Source: Whalleya microplaca
Lineage: Eukaryota; Ascomycota; Sordariomycetes; Xylariales; Xylariaceae
Direction of reading: 5' to 3'
Length of the DNA: 64,000 nucleotides
Assembly (NCBI GenBank): GCA_022497155.1
Contig: MU385734.1
Coordinates: 186,001 to 250,000, forward strand
The notes below the pieces were generated by a model. That model saw only the letters and a program-made list of their open reading frames with translations, was not told where the DNA came from and searched no databases. Every line of letters starts with the position of its first letter. Position 1 is the first letter of the stretch. The position numbers were made by a program, and so were the translations under genes. Shown piece after piece: positions 11,982 to 24,410 of the stretch.

Positions 11982-12912
11982 ATATATAAAGGGGTTTCCC
12001 AAAAGTTTCGGATTGATTGTGGCTATAAAATATCTGCGATGCTTCTCATTGGAGGAAGTATCAATTGCGCGAGCATTCGAATTTGGGCGTTCACTGCATA
12101 GCGTAGGTATACTAGAATACTGCATATTCGCCCCTGTTCCGGCACCGTAGCATTTCCAACAGAATATCAAATTGTCTCGCGTGGTTTGCACGCGCATGTG
12201 GTTGCATTCGTTTCCAAACTTTTGAGTCGGTACCGATGGGAGGGATCCTGGGACTCCTGCGGAACGAACCTCGTGTCTCTGTTGCATGACTTGACGCATG
12301 TTCGACGGTCGCAATCTGTCGATGAAGACCGATGGTGTCCTTTCTGGCCCCCAGTACTATGTATCTCGATGAACCGGCAGTTACCTATCTAACCGCCGCC
12401 CGTCTCGAGATGGTGATGCGGGAAACAATCCTACGGACTAAATCTTCCTACGGGATCCGATCCTTTGATTGGCTACTCGCAGCACCCGTGGTGGTCAGCG
12501 ACTTACACTAGTCTGATAATATGCTAGTCTGACGTGCATTAGACGATCAGTTACCGCGGTTTAATTGCCCCTTGTGTATGCATATTCCTGTTACGACATG
12601 GTGGGTAGTAAACGTCACGCAAATCCGGCGAATCCTTTAGATCGCTTACGTTGGAGGAAGCATGCACTGCAACCACATGCCTTTCTCATCGAATTTAGAT
12701 GGCCATCATGGAGGTGTGGGGATTCCCAGCTGCCCAGACAGCCAGATAAGCATGGCTGAGGCCCAGCCCACGGGTGCGCAGATGGTCGTCCGGTGTCCTG
12801 AGTAGCTGCCGTCTATTTTCATATCGCTTCTCGTCGCTCACTCACCGGCCAGTCCTATCGTCGTCCTTTTGTCACCGTTTTTGTTTTCGCATCACGAATT
12901 ACCTGAGGCGTC
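11982..12912. other. Intergenic, no gene seen
   Basis: This holds the P450 3' flank and the 5' flank of the membrane-protein gene. A pyrimidine-rich stretch around 12810-12890 lies just upstream of the next start codon. Confidence 0.5.
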
Positions 12913-14359
12913 ATGTCATCGCAGTGGTCCCAAGGCGTCGTGCCGCCCCCGGAGGGGATTACCCCCAACTTCGTCGACCCGGTCGATCAGATGGAAAAGA
13001 ATATCACAATACATAGCATCTTCCTCACTCTGAGCACGTTGTCCGTTATCATGCGAATATATACCCGCCTTTATGTCTCACGAGTGAAGCTAGGCACGGA
13101 TGATTGTGAGTTAGCTCCCTAGATCTATCTATCTTGGAGGCGGTTACTAATACTATACATCGCAGACCTCTGTCTCTTTGCACTGGCAAGTCACCGCCGA
13201 GTCTTGGTCCCCAAGTATATGGACTAACTTTCGCCTAACAGTGCGCGACGGCCGCGTATTCAGGTTTATTGCTCGAGTGTACGTTGTTCAGTTCGGGTCA
13301 CGCGCTTATCTACTAATTCGGTGAGAAGGTTTCCGATGGGGTATTGGTCGTCACATATGGGATGAGCCGGTCATATGGCTTATTCCGGCCTTGAAGGTTC
13401 GTCTCCAAGATGTTGACGACTACATCATGGGTAATGCTGACCAGCATGACCTAGTTCCAAACGATTGCAGCACAGATGTACCTCGTGGCCGCCACTGTCA
13501 TCAAACTTAGCCTTCTTTTCTTGTACCGCCGCCTGTTCAATCTGCAGAAGAAGGCCAAGTGGTTTGTCAACGGCGGTATCGTTGTTGTCCTTCTCGTCAA
13601 CGTCGCGCTCCTGCTCGCGATCATTTTCTTCTGTATACCCGTCCAGAAGGCATGGGACAACTCCATTGAAGGCCATTGCTCAAGCCCTGCCCCTGTCTCC
13701 TATTTCACTGGTGTGTGGAATGCCGTCGTGGATATCTACGTGCTTGTGCTGCCCATCCCTATGCTTTGGGGGCTGAACATGGGCCCAAGACGAAAGGCAA
13801 GACTTGGCGCCGTCTTTGGCATCGGTATCTTGTAGGTCATGACCAGTGACTATTGTTGAAAATGGCTCATGCTCATACTCCTATCTCTAGTGCCTGTGCG
13901 GCCAGCCTTGTCAGACTAGGAATGACACCGCTCCTACAAAGCGACTTAGATTCCACTTGGAATATCGCTTCAGTTTCGGTGTGGGCGTGAGTTCTCCGTG
14001 AGCGTATCCCTTGGTTACTTTGATTCTTAACAACTTCTAGGACGTTGGAAATTAACGTCGGGCTCATCTGCTCCTGTCTCATGCTGCTGCCGGCCTTTCT
14101 CAGACACCACATACCGGAGTCGACGAAGTCCTACTTGCGTTCTATATCGTTCAAGTCAAAGTCCGGAAAGAGTTCCATCAAGAAGAGCGCACATCAGTGG
14201 CACGGGTACCAGCACAAAGTGAGCTCGGACTCGCAAAATCTCGTTCCATTGAAGGAGAAGAACCATATTGTGAGGACCAACACCTTTACGCTCGAGGCAG
14301 TTCACGTACCGGTAGACTTAGAGCGTGGTGCGCCGGCGCCTCCAGCCGATCGTTTCTAA
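12913..14359 (+). CDS. Rhodopsin-domain (SAT4/PTH11-like) integral membrane protein
   Basis: Seven exons: 12913-13105, 13166-13185, 13242-13278, 13329-13396, 13476-13831, 13891-13986 and 14041-14359, giving 362 aa. The layout fits the fungal rhodopsin-domain family. It has an extracellular N terminus, a first helix ending in RIYTRLYV, then GTDDYLCLFA, WGIGRHIWD, FLYRRLF, and helices around VVVLLVNVALLLAIIFFC and VVDIYVLVLPIPMLWGL. A final helix (GLICSCLMLLP) and a hydrophilic cytoplasmic tail follow. The 20-nt exon 2 is followed by a GC-AG intron (13186-13241, GCAAGT donor); this choice alone preserves the family reading frame. Proteins of this kind lie in the plasma membrane; some PTH11-type members sense surfaces, but many have no known role. 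It could be a transporter-like partner of the terpenoid locus, but nothing proves it. Confidence 0.85.
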
Positions 14360-15705
14360 GGTGTTGCGAAGCCATGAAGGATCCTATGAATTTAAGATCA
14401 AGTGCGGTACTCGATGGTGTTGCGGATCGACAATCCCAGAGCCCTTGCGGATTGGGTAGCGATGGAGCCAGAGGAATCGAATAACATTCGTTACGGCGCC
14501 AGAATCGTCGTCAACAGGGGGCGCCTTTGCGATCTACACGAAAGCCCAGTCGACCGGGTTGCCCTTTTGGGCAGCTGGCTAGAACCAGTGGGTGTGTTGA
14601 AATTACTCCTTCCCGAAAAAAAAAACCAGACTCCTGAGACGTATAGCCTTAACTACCCTAATTGCGGGCTACGCGTGAATCTCATGGAGATCTAGAAAAC
14701 TGTATATTGGACATAGATTCCAGGCATGTGATACGGATAGATGAAGTTTATCATTCAAGCTGCCATGTACATTGAACATTAAGAATATGCGACGATGTAT
14801 TATATTTTCAATTCGCATTTATTTGGCTTACTTGATTTGATACTTGTGTATAAGTTGACGTTTGAAGTAGGATGTGGGCCATCTTATATCGTTAGGTCAC
14901 ACATAGGGAAGTACCTATGTTGGAGAATCATAGAATCGACGACTATCTGTAATCGCTGAATAAACCCCTATCTATATTGATGTATTATGCAACTGCTGGC
15001 GCATCAACTGTACCAACAGACTCGAAACGTCATCTATAGGCACTTCGAATGCATGTGGTAAAGGTTATCCAAGTTCCCAAAGCAAAACTCATATGTTCGC
15101 TTGTGTCCGCCTTATTTGAACCTGATACTAGCTCTTGAGGTAAATGGAGCTGAAACATGGTGGCTGATTACCGGATCAGTGAATCCACCCCTTAATAACA
15201 TCTATCAGGCGTTAGAATGTCCGGACCCGAGAGACATACCAGTCTCGTCTCGGTAAAACAACTTAGAGTTGCATAATTAGTGTCAAGGGCATGGCCCTCG
15301 CGGTTGAAGTCAAGCGCCGCTACTAGATCCACGACTGATCCAGGGCCGGCAAAGTTACCACTAAGCGTAAAGCAGCCTTATAATAGTCAATGTAGGACAA
15401 GGTAACGAGGAGCATAGTGGCTTTATTGGTGTAAGATAAAGCTATAGGGACCCCTTTGTATGTCCAGGCGGCAGCCATATGCAGGCCGTATCAGCCGTGA
15501 CAAGTGCACGCGTGTGTGTCTTTCACCGATAAAAGAAAAGCTACTAAGTTTGCGCTACGAGCTAGCCATAGGTAATGAGCTTCCGGGCTGTATTGGCGCC
15601 TAGTTACAACTCAAAATTATCAAGCATTCTATAGTTGTACATTTATCGATACCAATAGGTCACACCCACAATATACCGCTTCTGAGGTTTTGGACCACAA
15701 CATAT
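14360..15705. other. Intergenic, no gene seen
   Basis: The 3' flanks of the membrane-protein gene and the minus-strand dynamin gene. An open frame at 14402-14695 begins just after the membrane-protein stop. It shows no recognisable features. Confidence 0.5.
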
Positions 15706-17374
15706 TCAACCCCGAAGCACCTTGGCGGCGGTCGCTAAGCTTTCTATCTGCCGGCTTAGAACTTGACGTTGTTGTTTAGTTGACGGGTCCTCACCCGCAA
15801 TAAGTTCGAGTTGGTCAGGGTCGAGAGTGATGGCCAGTTCAGGACTCAAAATCCTCAGTGGACTCTCATCGCCATCAAGTAGGAAGCGATTGACAACTTG
15901 TCGACAGATGGTATCGATAAAGCGATCGCGAGATACTTCGTAGTAACTATTCAGGGTATCAACGATATCCTCGCATAGCTGTTGTACGTCCTCCTTATCA
16001 GCAGCATAGTCAATGAGCTTGCTGAGAGGCACATAAAGCTCGTCGTCGCCTTTGCGAGCAGTGGTTGCCATGGTCTCGGCGTCTTTGGCAACCTGCTCAC
16101 GGCGCTTCCTTTGAAGCCGGTTGTTGAAGGAGTGATTGTATGTAGCAGGCCTGGCTTCGCGCTCAACAGCCAGGACGAAACGAGCCTGACTTAGGGCCTG
16201 GCGATACGCATCACGCAACTTATCAACAAGGAGCGTATTCCACAGCTGATACCTGACCTGTTCCTCCGGGCATATCCTGGTGAGCAGGCGTGAGATATAG
16301 TCGTGGACGAGCTTGATGGCATTGCTAGTGTGAAAGAGCACGAGCGGCTCCCACTTCTCCGTCTGCTCTTCAAACAGCGTAGCCAGGATGGACCCATTGA
16401 ACTAAGAAATGTTTAATACATAGTTTCAGTAAGCTAGACCAGAAAGCACTTACAGTTCCGACTTCAGGGCCACGGTTAGCTTGAAAAACTTCTTTGACGT
16501 GGTCTATGATTGGGCCCTTCATGGGCTCTGGACACTCGTACTCATCCTCAACAGTTATGTCCGAAAGTTCGGAATATTCCATGGAAGGAACATCAAACGA
16601 ATCGTCGATGCTACATAAGAAATCGATCTTGTCCTTTTCTTCCTTACTGGGGCTGAATTGGCGCTTGTGGCCTACTTTCCGGATAAGATAGGATATGGTC
16701 TCGTTTAGCTTGATCATTTTGGTGGCAAGCTTCAATGTCGGGTCCGATTTGATTATCTGGTCTCCGGCGTAGTATCCATTGAGAGCGCGCTGCGTAGTGG
16801 ATTGGAATCGCGACGCAATCTTGGCCAAATATAGTCTCTGTGAATTCTGATCGGCTCTGGATGGTCCCATAGTCTCCAGATCAGCCCGGCATTGGTGTAG
16901 GCGTCCTTCAATCTCGGCCTTGACGTGGGGATATTCGCGCTTGGAGATGCCCATCAGAAGATCACGAAGGCGAACCTGTAGGGCTTCAATACCACAGCGG
17001 TCGGCAACCGGCAACCAAGCAGGACCCATGAAGAACGCCTTTTCAGCAGCAAGACGGTCGACCATGGTCGAGGTATTGTCGTCTGCACTGCGGTTCTTAA
17101 TAACACAATATCCAAGATTCAGAACATTACGCTTGCCGAGAACTAGCTCAAGAGCTGCTTGTTGTGTAGCGCTCTCAGTGGCAAGGTCCGGTTTCGTTAG
17201 CACGCCCATGGTTCTGACGCCATCTGGGTCAGCTACTTCAGCAAGCTTGAGGATTTCCTGAGTGACAATGTCAACGTTGCAAGGCATAACTGCTAGGATT
17301 CTGCTAACTTGTTAACCGGGAAATCAACAAAAGAGGCATCACAGACTGACATTGTTCTCCTGTTGCTCATATAC

Positions 17375-17379
17375 GACTT
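17375..17379. repeat. Target-site duplication, left copy (GACTT)
   Basis: GACTT directly precedes the 5' LTR and recurs directly after the 3' LTR at 24406-24410. Five bp is the usual duplication for Ty3/Gypsy integrases. Confidence 0.92.
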
Positions 17380-17697
17380 TGTCACACGGCTATTGGAGCC
17401 AAGACCTATTGGAAGCAATACAAGATGCAGGAATGCTGCACGAGTACATATATTAGGTGCTGTTGGTTATTATTCGTTACTAATGGAATGTATTACTGCC
17501 TAACAAAAGGCATAATTATTAGACGACGCCGATATAGGCAACAAAAGATTACGCATACTAAAATACGTACTATAGTAGCAGGTCTATATAAGACCATACG
17601 CCGATACAAATTAAATTAGAACCGATAAGCACCTTTAAAGGCCCTAGAGAATTATTATTAAATTAATATATTCCAAGCCCCTACAGCTCTTGTCACA
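17380..17697 (+). repeat. 5' LTR of the Gypsy element
   Basis: 318 bp, starting TGTCACACGG and ending CTCTTGTCACA. It aligns with the 3' LTR without gaps; every mismatch I see is a transition. Confidence 0.93.
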
Positions 17698-20224
17698 AAT
17701 AATTCTCTATCCCTTTGAGAAACCCGCTATTTCCATTATTTCCGACCCCGTTACACTCATCCAAATGTATGTTTTTATCCGAACTTATTTAAGTACATAT
17801 AACATTATTCCCCACAATTTAAGGAGATATATAACTACCTCCAACTTATTAGCGGACCCTATCGCCAGCTTAATAACTCTACTGTCTCTACTAATATACG
17901 CTGAGGTATTCCAAAAGGCCATTAGCCAATTAAAATAACCAACCAACCTTACTAGCGACAGAACCGGCTTAACTTAATCAACCTATCTACCTATTGTCTA
18001 ATAACAGATTTTATTTATAGACATTTTAGTTACCCGACCTAAAGACGACAAATTAAAAAGTAGCGGAAACAAACCTAATATATTCCAGGCTTAAAACCTA
18101 GAACTATTATTATTACAAAACTCGTTAGTTATTTACAATAATAAATCTATAGCCTCTTTTATACTTAAGGACTATTTATTTTTTTATCTTTTATTATTTA
18201 AACTAGTTTTAATAAACATTAACGTAATTATTTTTTTATAATAATACTAGCGAAACATTTCTTTTATAAGATTTCCGGTAAAACCTAATATTTTAATTAT
18301 ATTAGATATACCGGAACTCTCGAATAATATGTTTACTTTTTATAACCTTTAAAATTTCGATACTATTATATAAAATAAAAATATATTAGCCCTAACTAAC
18401 GTTCGTTTAAATAACTTTTTAAATTAAGTGCTTAAGCTATATTTAGTAATAAAAAAAACCTATCGTATATTATTTATTTTTGCCTAAACTATTAACTAAA
18501 ATTAGCACCAGTTTTTTATAATCCGAAAGTAATACGCCTTTATATATATTACGTATTAAGCCATAACTAATATATACCGAATTTATATATAAGCCTCCGA
18601 TAATTAAATTGCCTTATTCCGGCAGTAAGTGAAGTAAGCCAGTTCCGCTTTCGTATAGCAGGTTTAGAATATTATAGCCCGATTTGCTAAGGACTAAAAG
18701 GATAAAGCAGCTGCTATTAATAAATTAAAAGAAATAGCTAACTATTACTATCGCGTTTTAACAACATTTTAAAATAAGTTTTAGCAGCAATAGGCGTTTT
18801 AAAATAGCGTTTTTAATTAAGCTTATAAAAAAGATTTATAAATTAATAACCTTTTAGCCCGAAAAATTGTTAACCTTAATTAAATAAACAAATATATACG
18901 TAGGCAAATTAATAACTTTCAAGCCTATACCTAAGTAACATTAGCGGAATTCCAGTAATAAAATACCATTAATCGAGAGATAAATGTAAATACCGTTATC
19001 CGAAATATCGGGTATAAAGCTATATCCCGATAGCTGTCTAACAGCCCTTTCGTTAGCCGACCTATTACCTAGATTACTAGAGAACCCCCGTCCAAGTATT
19101 TCAGTTCGGAAGTATAAATACGCCAAACTTTAACCAACTAGGCCCTATAAATAACGTAAGCTAAGCGTACTATTAAAAACGTTAGGATATAATTTAATAT
19201 AGCTTATATAGGCCCTTTTATATTAAGCGGTAACGGTAATAAAGGAAGCCTTTCTTTATAATAAAACCTAAGAGACTTAGGATTAAACCTTAATAACTCG
19301 GATAATAACGACAGACTACCTAGGGGCCTTTTATAAAGCCCGTTACGCGGTTTTTTTAAAAGACTCCCCAGTAATAACGATTATAATTAACCCCGCTTTA
19401 GTTTTAAAAAAAAACTAATATAAATACTCGAATAAATCGCTCGACTTTTTTTTGTAATTATTAATTTAGTTTAATTCCAAAAGCTAATATTATATAACAG
19501 AAAGGATAAGGCTAAGTTTAGACTATAGTAGCTTAAGATCGAAATATATATATAAATTTATACGGAAAGCTTCCCTTAAAATTATTATCGGATTAATTAA
19601 GTAAGCTCGCTACTGATAGGCAAGGGATAGACCTGGCACTAGTAACGCCTAACCTAGGTAAAGAAAATAGGCCTAATAAATAACTGGGAGGGCTATAAGG
19701 CAGCCTTTTTAAAACGATTCAAAAACTTTATAAAAAAATATAAAAATTTTAAAGCTATATAGAAATTAATTTATAAAAGGGACATTATATAATATTTTAC
19801 GGAACTACTTAATCTTAACAAAATAGTTTAATAATTTAAAACTACGTTTTAAAATTACATTTCTAAGATTTTTCCCGATAAGATTACTAAACTAGTCTAT
19901 TCGAGATAAAATAGTCTGCCCGATATAAATAAAGAATTCCTTACTGTAATTTAAAAAGCAGGATAAATTTATAAAAATATACTAACTAATTTTAAAATTT
20001 TATCGACAAAAGACAGGCCCGCTTCGACAACAAAACACTTGAAATCGGGCTAACAAAATTACGGCAAAAATACCGGCTCCAAATCCGGCTAAAACCGATC
20101 TTTAAAAAAACCTAAGAAAAATTAAAATAAAACCGAAAGTAAACCTACTCCAAAAGGCAAAAATAAAAAATAAATTACTATAGCCGTAACATTATAAGGT
20201 ATTAAATAAGCTAGCATTAATAAA

Positions 20225-20300
20225 TTTAAGAAATCTAAAAAATTATACTGGAGATACGGAAAAAAAAGCTACTATACCCTGGCTTATTATACCCGGAACG
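20225..20300 (+). pseudogene. Gag zinc-knuckle remnant
   Basis: The frame reads YWRYGKKSYYTLAYY. Undoing simple C-to-T/G-to-A changes at Cys, Gly and His codons gives the CX2CX4HX4C spacing of a retroviral zinc knuckle. Confidence 0.75.
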
Positions 20301-21419
20301 ATATAAATAAAAAAACTATACCTTTTCCGGATAAAGTATCTTCCGCTAAACGTAAAATATATAATAATTTACCTGCCTTTTTTATATAAAAAAAGCTTAA
20401 AATAAATGTAGTATTTAGGAAAACAGCTAAGCCTCGCCTAATTACCGAAGTCGAGAATTTTAACTCGGATTTTTAAAAAGCCCCTATACTATACCTTATA
20501 AGACCTTACGGCCAGAATAAAGTAATACGTTATAAATAGCTACCATTAAGCGAAAAGCCGAAAACTACGATCAGGGTAATAAAAAAGTGAGATCCGAGCT
20601 AAAGGCAAAAAGGAGACCTATTATTATTATAACCTTTATTTATAATAATAAAAAATATAAGGTTAGGGTATTTTTAAATAACAAAAGTATAGTTCCGATT
20701 ATATCGTTTAGCTAATGTCGGAAATAAAAGCTACCTATTATAAAGCGGGCTTACGCTAAAAAAATGATGGCATTTAACACATTTTATTTCGAGAAAGGAG
20801 GAAAGTATTATACTAACCTTTTAGTACTACATTATTAAAAAGATTATTTTATACAGTTTAGCTTTAAATTTAGCAACCTAAACAATAAGCTAAATATTAT
20901 TATCCCTTAATAATAAATGGAATTTTACTAATTAGCTAACTTTTTTAAATCTCCCGATAAAATTAGGTTTTTTTTATATTACTGCCAGAAAAATTACACT
21001 TTTTTCGCTATAACTCGGCGTATTATATCTGCTAGTAACTATATCAAAACTAATCCCCTAGAAAACGTCTCACACGAGTTCCGGGAGTTTATTTTAATTA
21101 TAATAAAGGAAGCTAGCAAGCGATTCCCTGATTATTAGCCCTGGGACTATATAATAAACCTATAAAAGGGCAAAATATCTTTATAGAGACCCTTATATAT
21201 TATAATAGAAAAAGAACTATCGGTACTTAAACTATAGCTTAAAAAAATATTAAATATAGGTCGAATTTAGAAATTAATATCTTTATATATATTACTTTTT
21301 ATATTTATATTAAAGGCAGATCTTAACGACTTATTGCGACCGGTAGTTAATTATAAAAAGATTAATATAATTATTATTTTAATATAATATTTAATTTTAT
21401 TTATAAATAAAATATAAGC

Positions 21420-22440
21420 CTAGTTCCGTATAATAAAATAGTTTATAAAAATCGACCTTAAGTCGGGTTTTAATCTGGTTAAAATCAAGGAAAGTAACAA
21501 ATAAAAAATAGTTTTTAGATATAAATATAAATTATTCGAATATACCGTTATGCCTTTCGGACTAATTAATATATTAGTAACTTTTTAATTTATAATAAAT
21601 AATATTTTTAGGGATATAATCGATACTGGATTTCTGGTTTATATTAATAACTTACTAATATATATAGAGACTAAAGAAAAGTATAACCGATTAATTAAGG
21701 AGGTATTAATAAGGTTAATTAAATATTACCTAACTATTATCCCGTATAAATATAAATAAGCGGTATATAAAATGGAGTACCTAAGGTATATTATCGGGAA
21801 ATACGGGATTAAAATGGCCTAAAATAAAATTAAATACATTTTTTAATAAAAAGTACCGACAAACCTAAAGGAATTATAATAATTTATTAGATTTACAAAC
21901 TTTTATCGGCGCTTTATTAAAAACTTCTCGAAAATTATAAGACTTATTATAACTACTAACGGAGAAAGTGCTAAAAATTAAATATAAATAAAAGAAATAA
22001 ACTACGCCTTTAAAAGGCTTAAGTACTAATTTACTATAGCCTTTATTCTGGCTTATTATAACCCTAATCGACAACCCTTCGTCGAAATAAATATATCGGA
22101 TTTCGCCTTCGGAACTATTCTCTTTTAACAAGATAATAATAATAAGCTTTACCCTATTGCCTTTTATTCTCGAAAACTTATACTTACGGAAATAAATTAC
22201 AAAATTTACGATAAAGAGTTACTTGCAATCGTTAAATCTTTTAATAAATGGAGATAATATTTAAAGGGAGCTTAACATTATATAAAAGTATTTTCTAACT
22301 ATTAAAACCTTACTTACTTTATTATAGCAAAAGTTTTAAATAAAAAGCAGGCTCGATAAATATAATAATTGTCGTTATATTAGTTTATTATTAATTACCG
22401 CTTAGGGAGAAAAAATAAAAAGGCCGATATTTTTTCTAGA
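21420..22440 (+). pseudogene. Reverse transcriptase/RNase H remnant
   Basis: Readable blocks include KIDLKSGFNLVKIKE, MPFGLIN, VYINNLLIYIET (from the YIDD active-site box, about 21637-21672), then FTNFYRRFIKNFSKI, and the RNase H-like YYNPNRQPFVE and YSRKL. The order and wording are those of Ty3/Gypsy pol. Stops interrupt the frame throughout. Confidence 0.88.
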
Positions 22441-22759
22441 TTAGCTTAGTATCGGCTTAAGAAAAGGGGGGCTAAAGACTAGCCGATTATGTCGGTTTTA
22501 TAAGAAAAACATTTTTCGCATTTTTAAAGACTAGTTTTTTTTACTATATCGGCAGTTATCCTTATATCAAAAAGACTTTATAGCATTTTTATACTATAAT
22601 GGCTACCCGAATTTATTAACCGAGTTAAGGTATCAGCTTAAAATAATCTTTTATATATAAGTGTATTAAATAATTTAATAAAAGATATAAAGATTTAAGA
22701 TAAAACTATTTACCGGAAGGAATAACTATAAATTTTAAGCAAACTTTAGCAAGAAGTTA

Positions 22760-23720
22760 TAAGGTTAAAATACGATATTTTAATAGCTGGATATATAGGT
22801 ATAAATAAGACCCTAAAGCTAATTATACGCAATTTCTGGTAGCCCGATATTTAAGACTTTATACGCGATTTTATCGGAGGCTATCGCGAATACTAATAGA
22901 ATAAGATCTTCTGTTATATACTTTATAGACTATTTTAACTTATGGAACTTTACTATATATTATAATAAACGGTAGTTATAAATTTTATTACCGATTTTCT
23001 TTTATTAAATAAATATAATTTAATATAAATAATAATAAATCCCTTTATAAAAATAGCGTATTTTATTTTTTTAAAAATAAACGAAAAAAGAACTGCTAAT
23101 TTAGTTAAGATTTTTGTAAAATTTTATTAAAAATTATATAGAGTACCTTTAGACATTATTTCTAATAAAGATTCCAGATTTACAGCCTACCTTTAGCAAG
23201 ACTTTCTAAAATTAATAGGGATTAAACCCCGTATAAGCACTGCCTTTTATCCCTAAATAAATAGCTAAATAAAAAGACTTAATTAAATTTTCGAGGTTTA
23301 TTTATAAGCTTTTATTAATTATAAAATAAGTAATTAGGAGGATTTATTACCCATAGCCGAATTCGCTTATAATAATATAAAGGCAACTGCGACTGATATA
23401 ACTCCCTTTTACGCAAATTACGGCTATTATTTTGCGGCTTATAATCTCTTACTGGGAATTACACGTAACCCGGGGAGCCGATTTTACGCTTATTAGATAA
23501 CCTAAATATATAAGGACGTATAAAAGCATTTAAATAAAAGTCGCGAATATATAAAGGTATAGGCAGATAAAAAAAGGAAGGAAGCGCCCGAATTTTTAAA
23601 AAGTTAACTGGTAATATTAAATGCGAAGAATATTAAGACTAAGCGACCCGCTAAAAAGCTGGATAGGAAGATATTAAAACCTTTTAAAATCTAGAAGGTA
23701 ATTTTACCTACTGTTATCAA
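22760..23720 (+). pseudogene. Integrase remnant
   Basis: A decayed HHCC zinc-binding stretch (GINKTLKLI, RNFW, then paired Tyr where Cys is expected, about 22790-22900) is followed by a degraded catalytic core and a C-terminal region. Many stops are present. Confidence 0.7.
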
Positions 23721-23859
23721 ATTACTCCTACTTAAGAGATAGAGAATCTATAACTTATTTTACGTCTTATTTATTAAACCTTATTGCGCTAGTAATTAGA
23801 TAATGCCTAACCCTAACTAGGTTTTGCGGGAGATAAACCCGATTAAAGCAGAAAACTTT

Positions 23860-24020
23860 TAAGTGGATAAGATTATGGACTCTATATAAACCTAAGGGAG
23901 TGTAAAGTATTTAGTTAAGTGGGAAGGTTAGCTAGCTAAACGGCACTAAATTTGAAAGCCCTATAACTATTTCGATAATAAAGGCGTAAAGCAAGTTATT
24001 ACGTAATTTTATAAGCAAAA
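23860..24020 (+). pseudogene. Chromodomain remnant at the pol C terminus
   Basis: The frame reads DKIMDSI, then GSVKYLVKWEG, then KPYNYFDN, interrupted by stops at former Trp codons. This is a chromodomain, which defines chromoviruses. Confidence 0.85.
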
Positions 24021-24087
24021 TCTAGGTAAGCCTGTAAACCCGAAAGCACTAACGCTTAAGGTTAAATATTAAAAAGAGGGGAGATAA

Positions 24088-24405
24088 TATTACACGGCTA
24101 TTAGAGCTAAGACCTGTTAGAAGTAATACGAGATATAGGAATACTACACGAATATATATATTAGGTACTATTGGTTATTATTTATTACTAATAGAATATA
24201 TTACTGCCTAACAAAAGGCATAATTATCAGATAACGCCGATATAGGCAATAAGAGATTACGCGTACTAGAGTACGTACTATAGTAGCAGGTCTATATAAG
24301 ACCATACGCCGATACAGATTAGATTGGAACCGATAAGCACCCTCAGAAGCCCTAGAAAATTATTATTGAATTGATATATTCCAAGCCCCTACAGCCCTTG
24401 TCACA
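24088..24405 (+). repeat. 3' LTR of the Gypsy element
   Basis: 318 bp, starting TATTACACGG (mutated from TGTCACACGG) and ending CCCTTGTCACA. It is preceded by a purine tract (AAAAAGAGGGGAGA, about 24070-24084) that fits a polypurine tract for plus-strand priming. Confidence 0.93.
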
Positions 24406-24410
24406 GACTT
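24406..24410. repeat. Target-site duplication, right copy (GACTT)
   Basis: Matches 17375-17379. It belongs to exon 5 of the interrupted dynamin gene. Confidence 0.92.

Larger units (their letters stand above)
17380..24405 (+). mobile_element. Full-length Ty3/Gypsy chromovirus LTR retrotransposon, RIP-degraded
   Basis: A 7,026-bp element with two 318-bp LTRs flanked by GACTT target duplications (17375-17379 and 24406-24410). The internal region is extremely AT-rich with many TAA and TAG stops in every frame. Domain order on the plus strand is gag zinc knuckle, RT, RNase H, integrase, chromodomain, polypurine tract, 3' LTR, which is Ty3/Gypsy chromovirus order. Key residues are changed by C-to-T and G-to-A transitions. 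For example, the RT YIDD box now reads YINN and zinc-knuckle Cys codons read Tyr. This is the signature of repeat-induced point mutation. The element cannot encode functional proteins. Confidence 0.95.
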
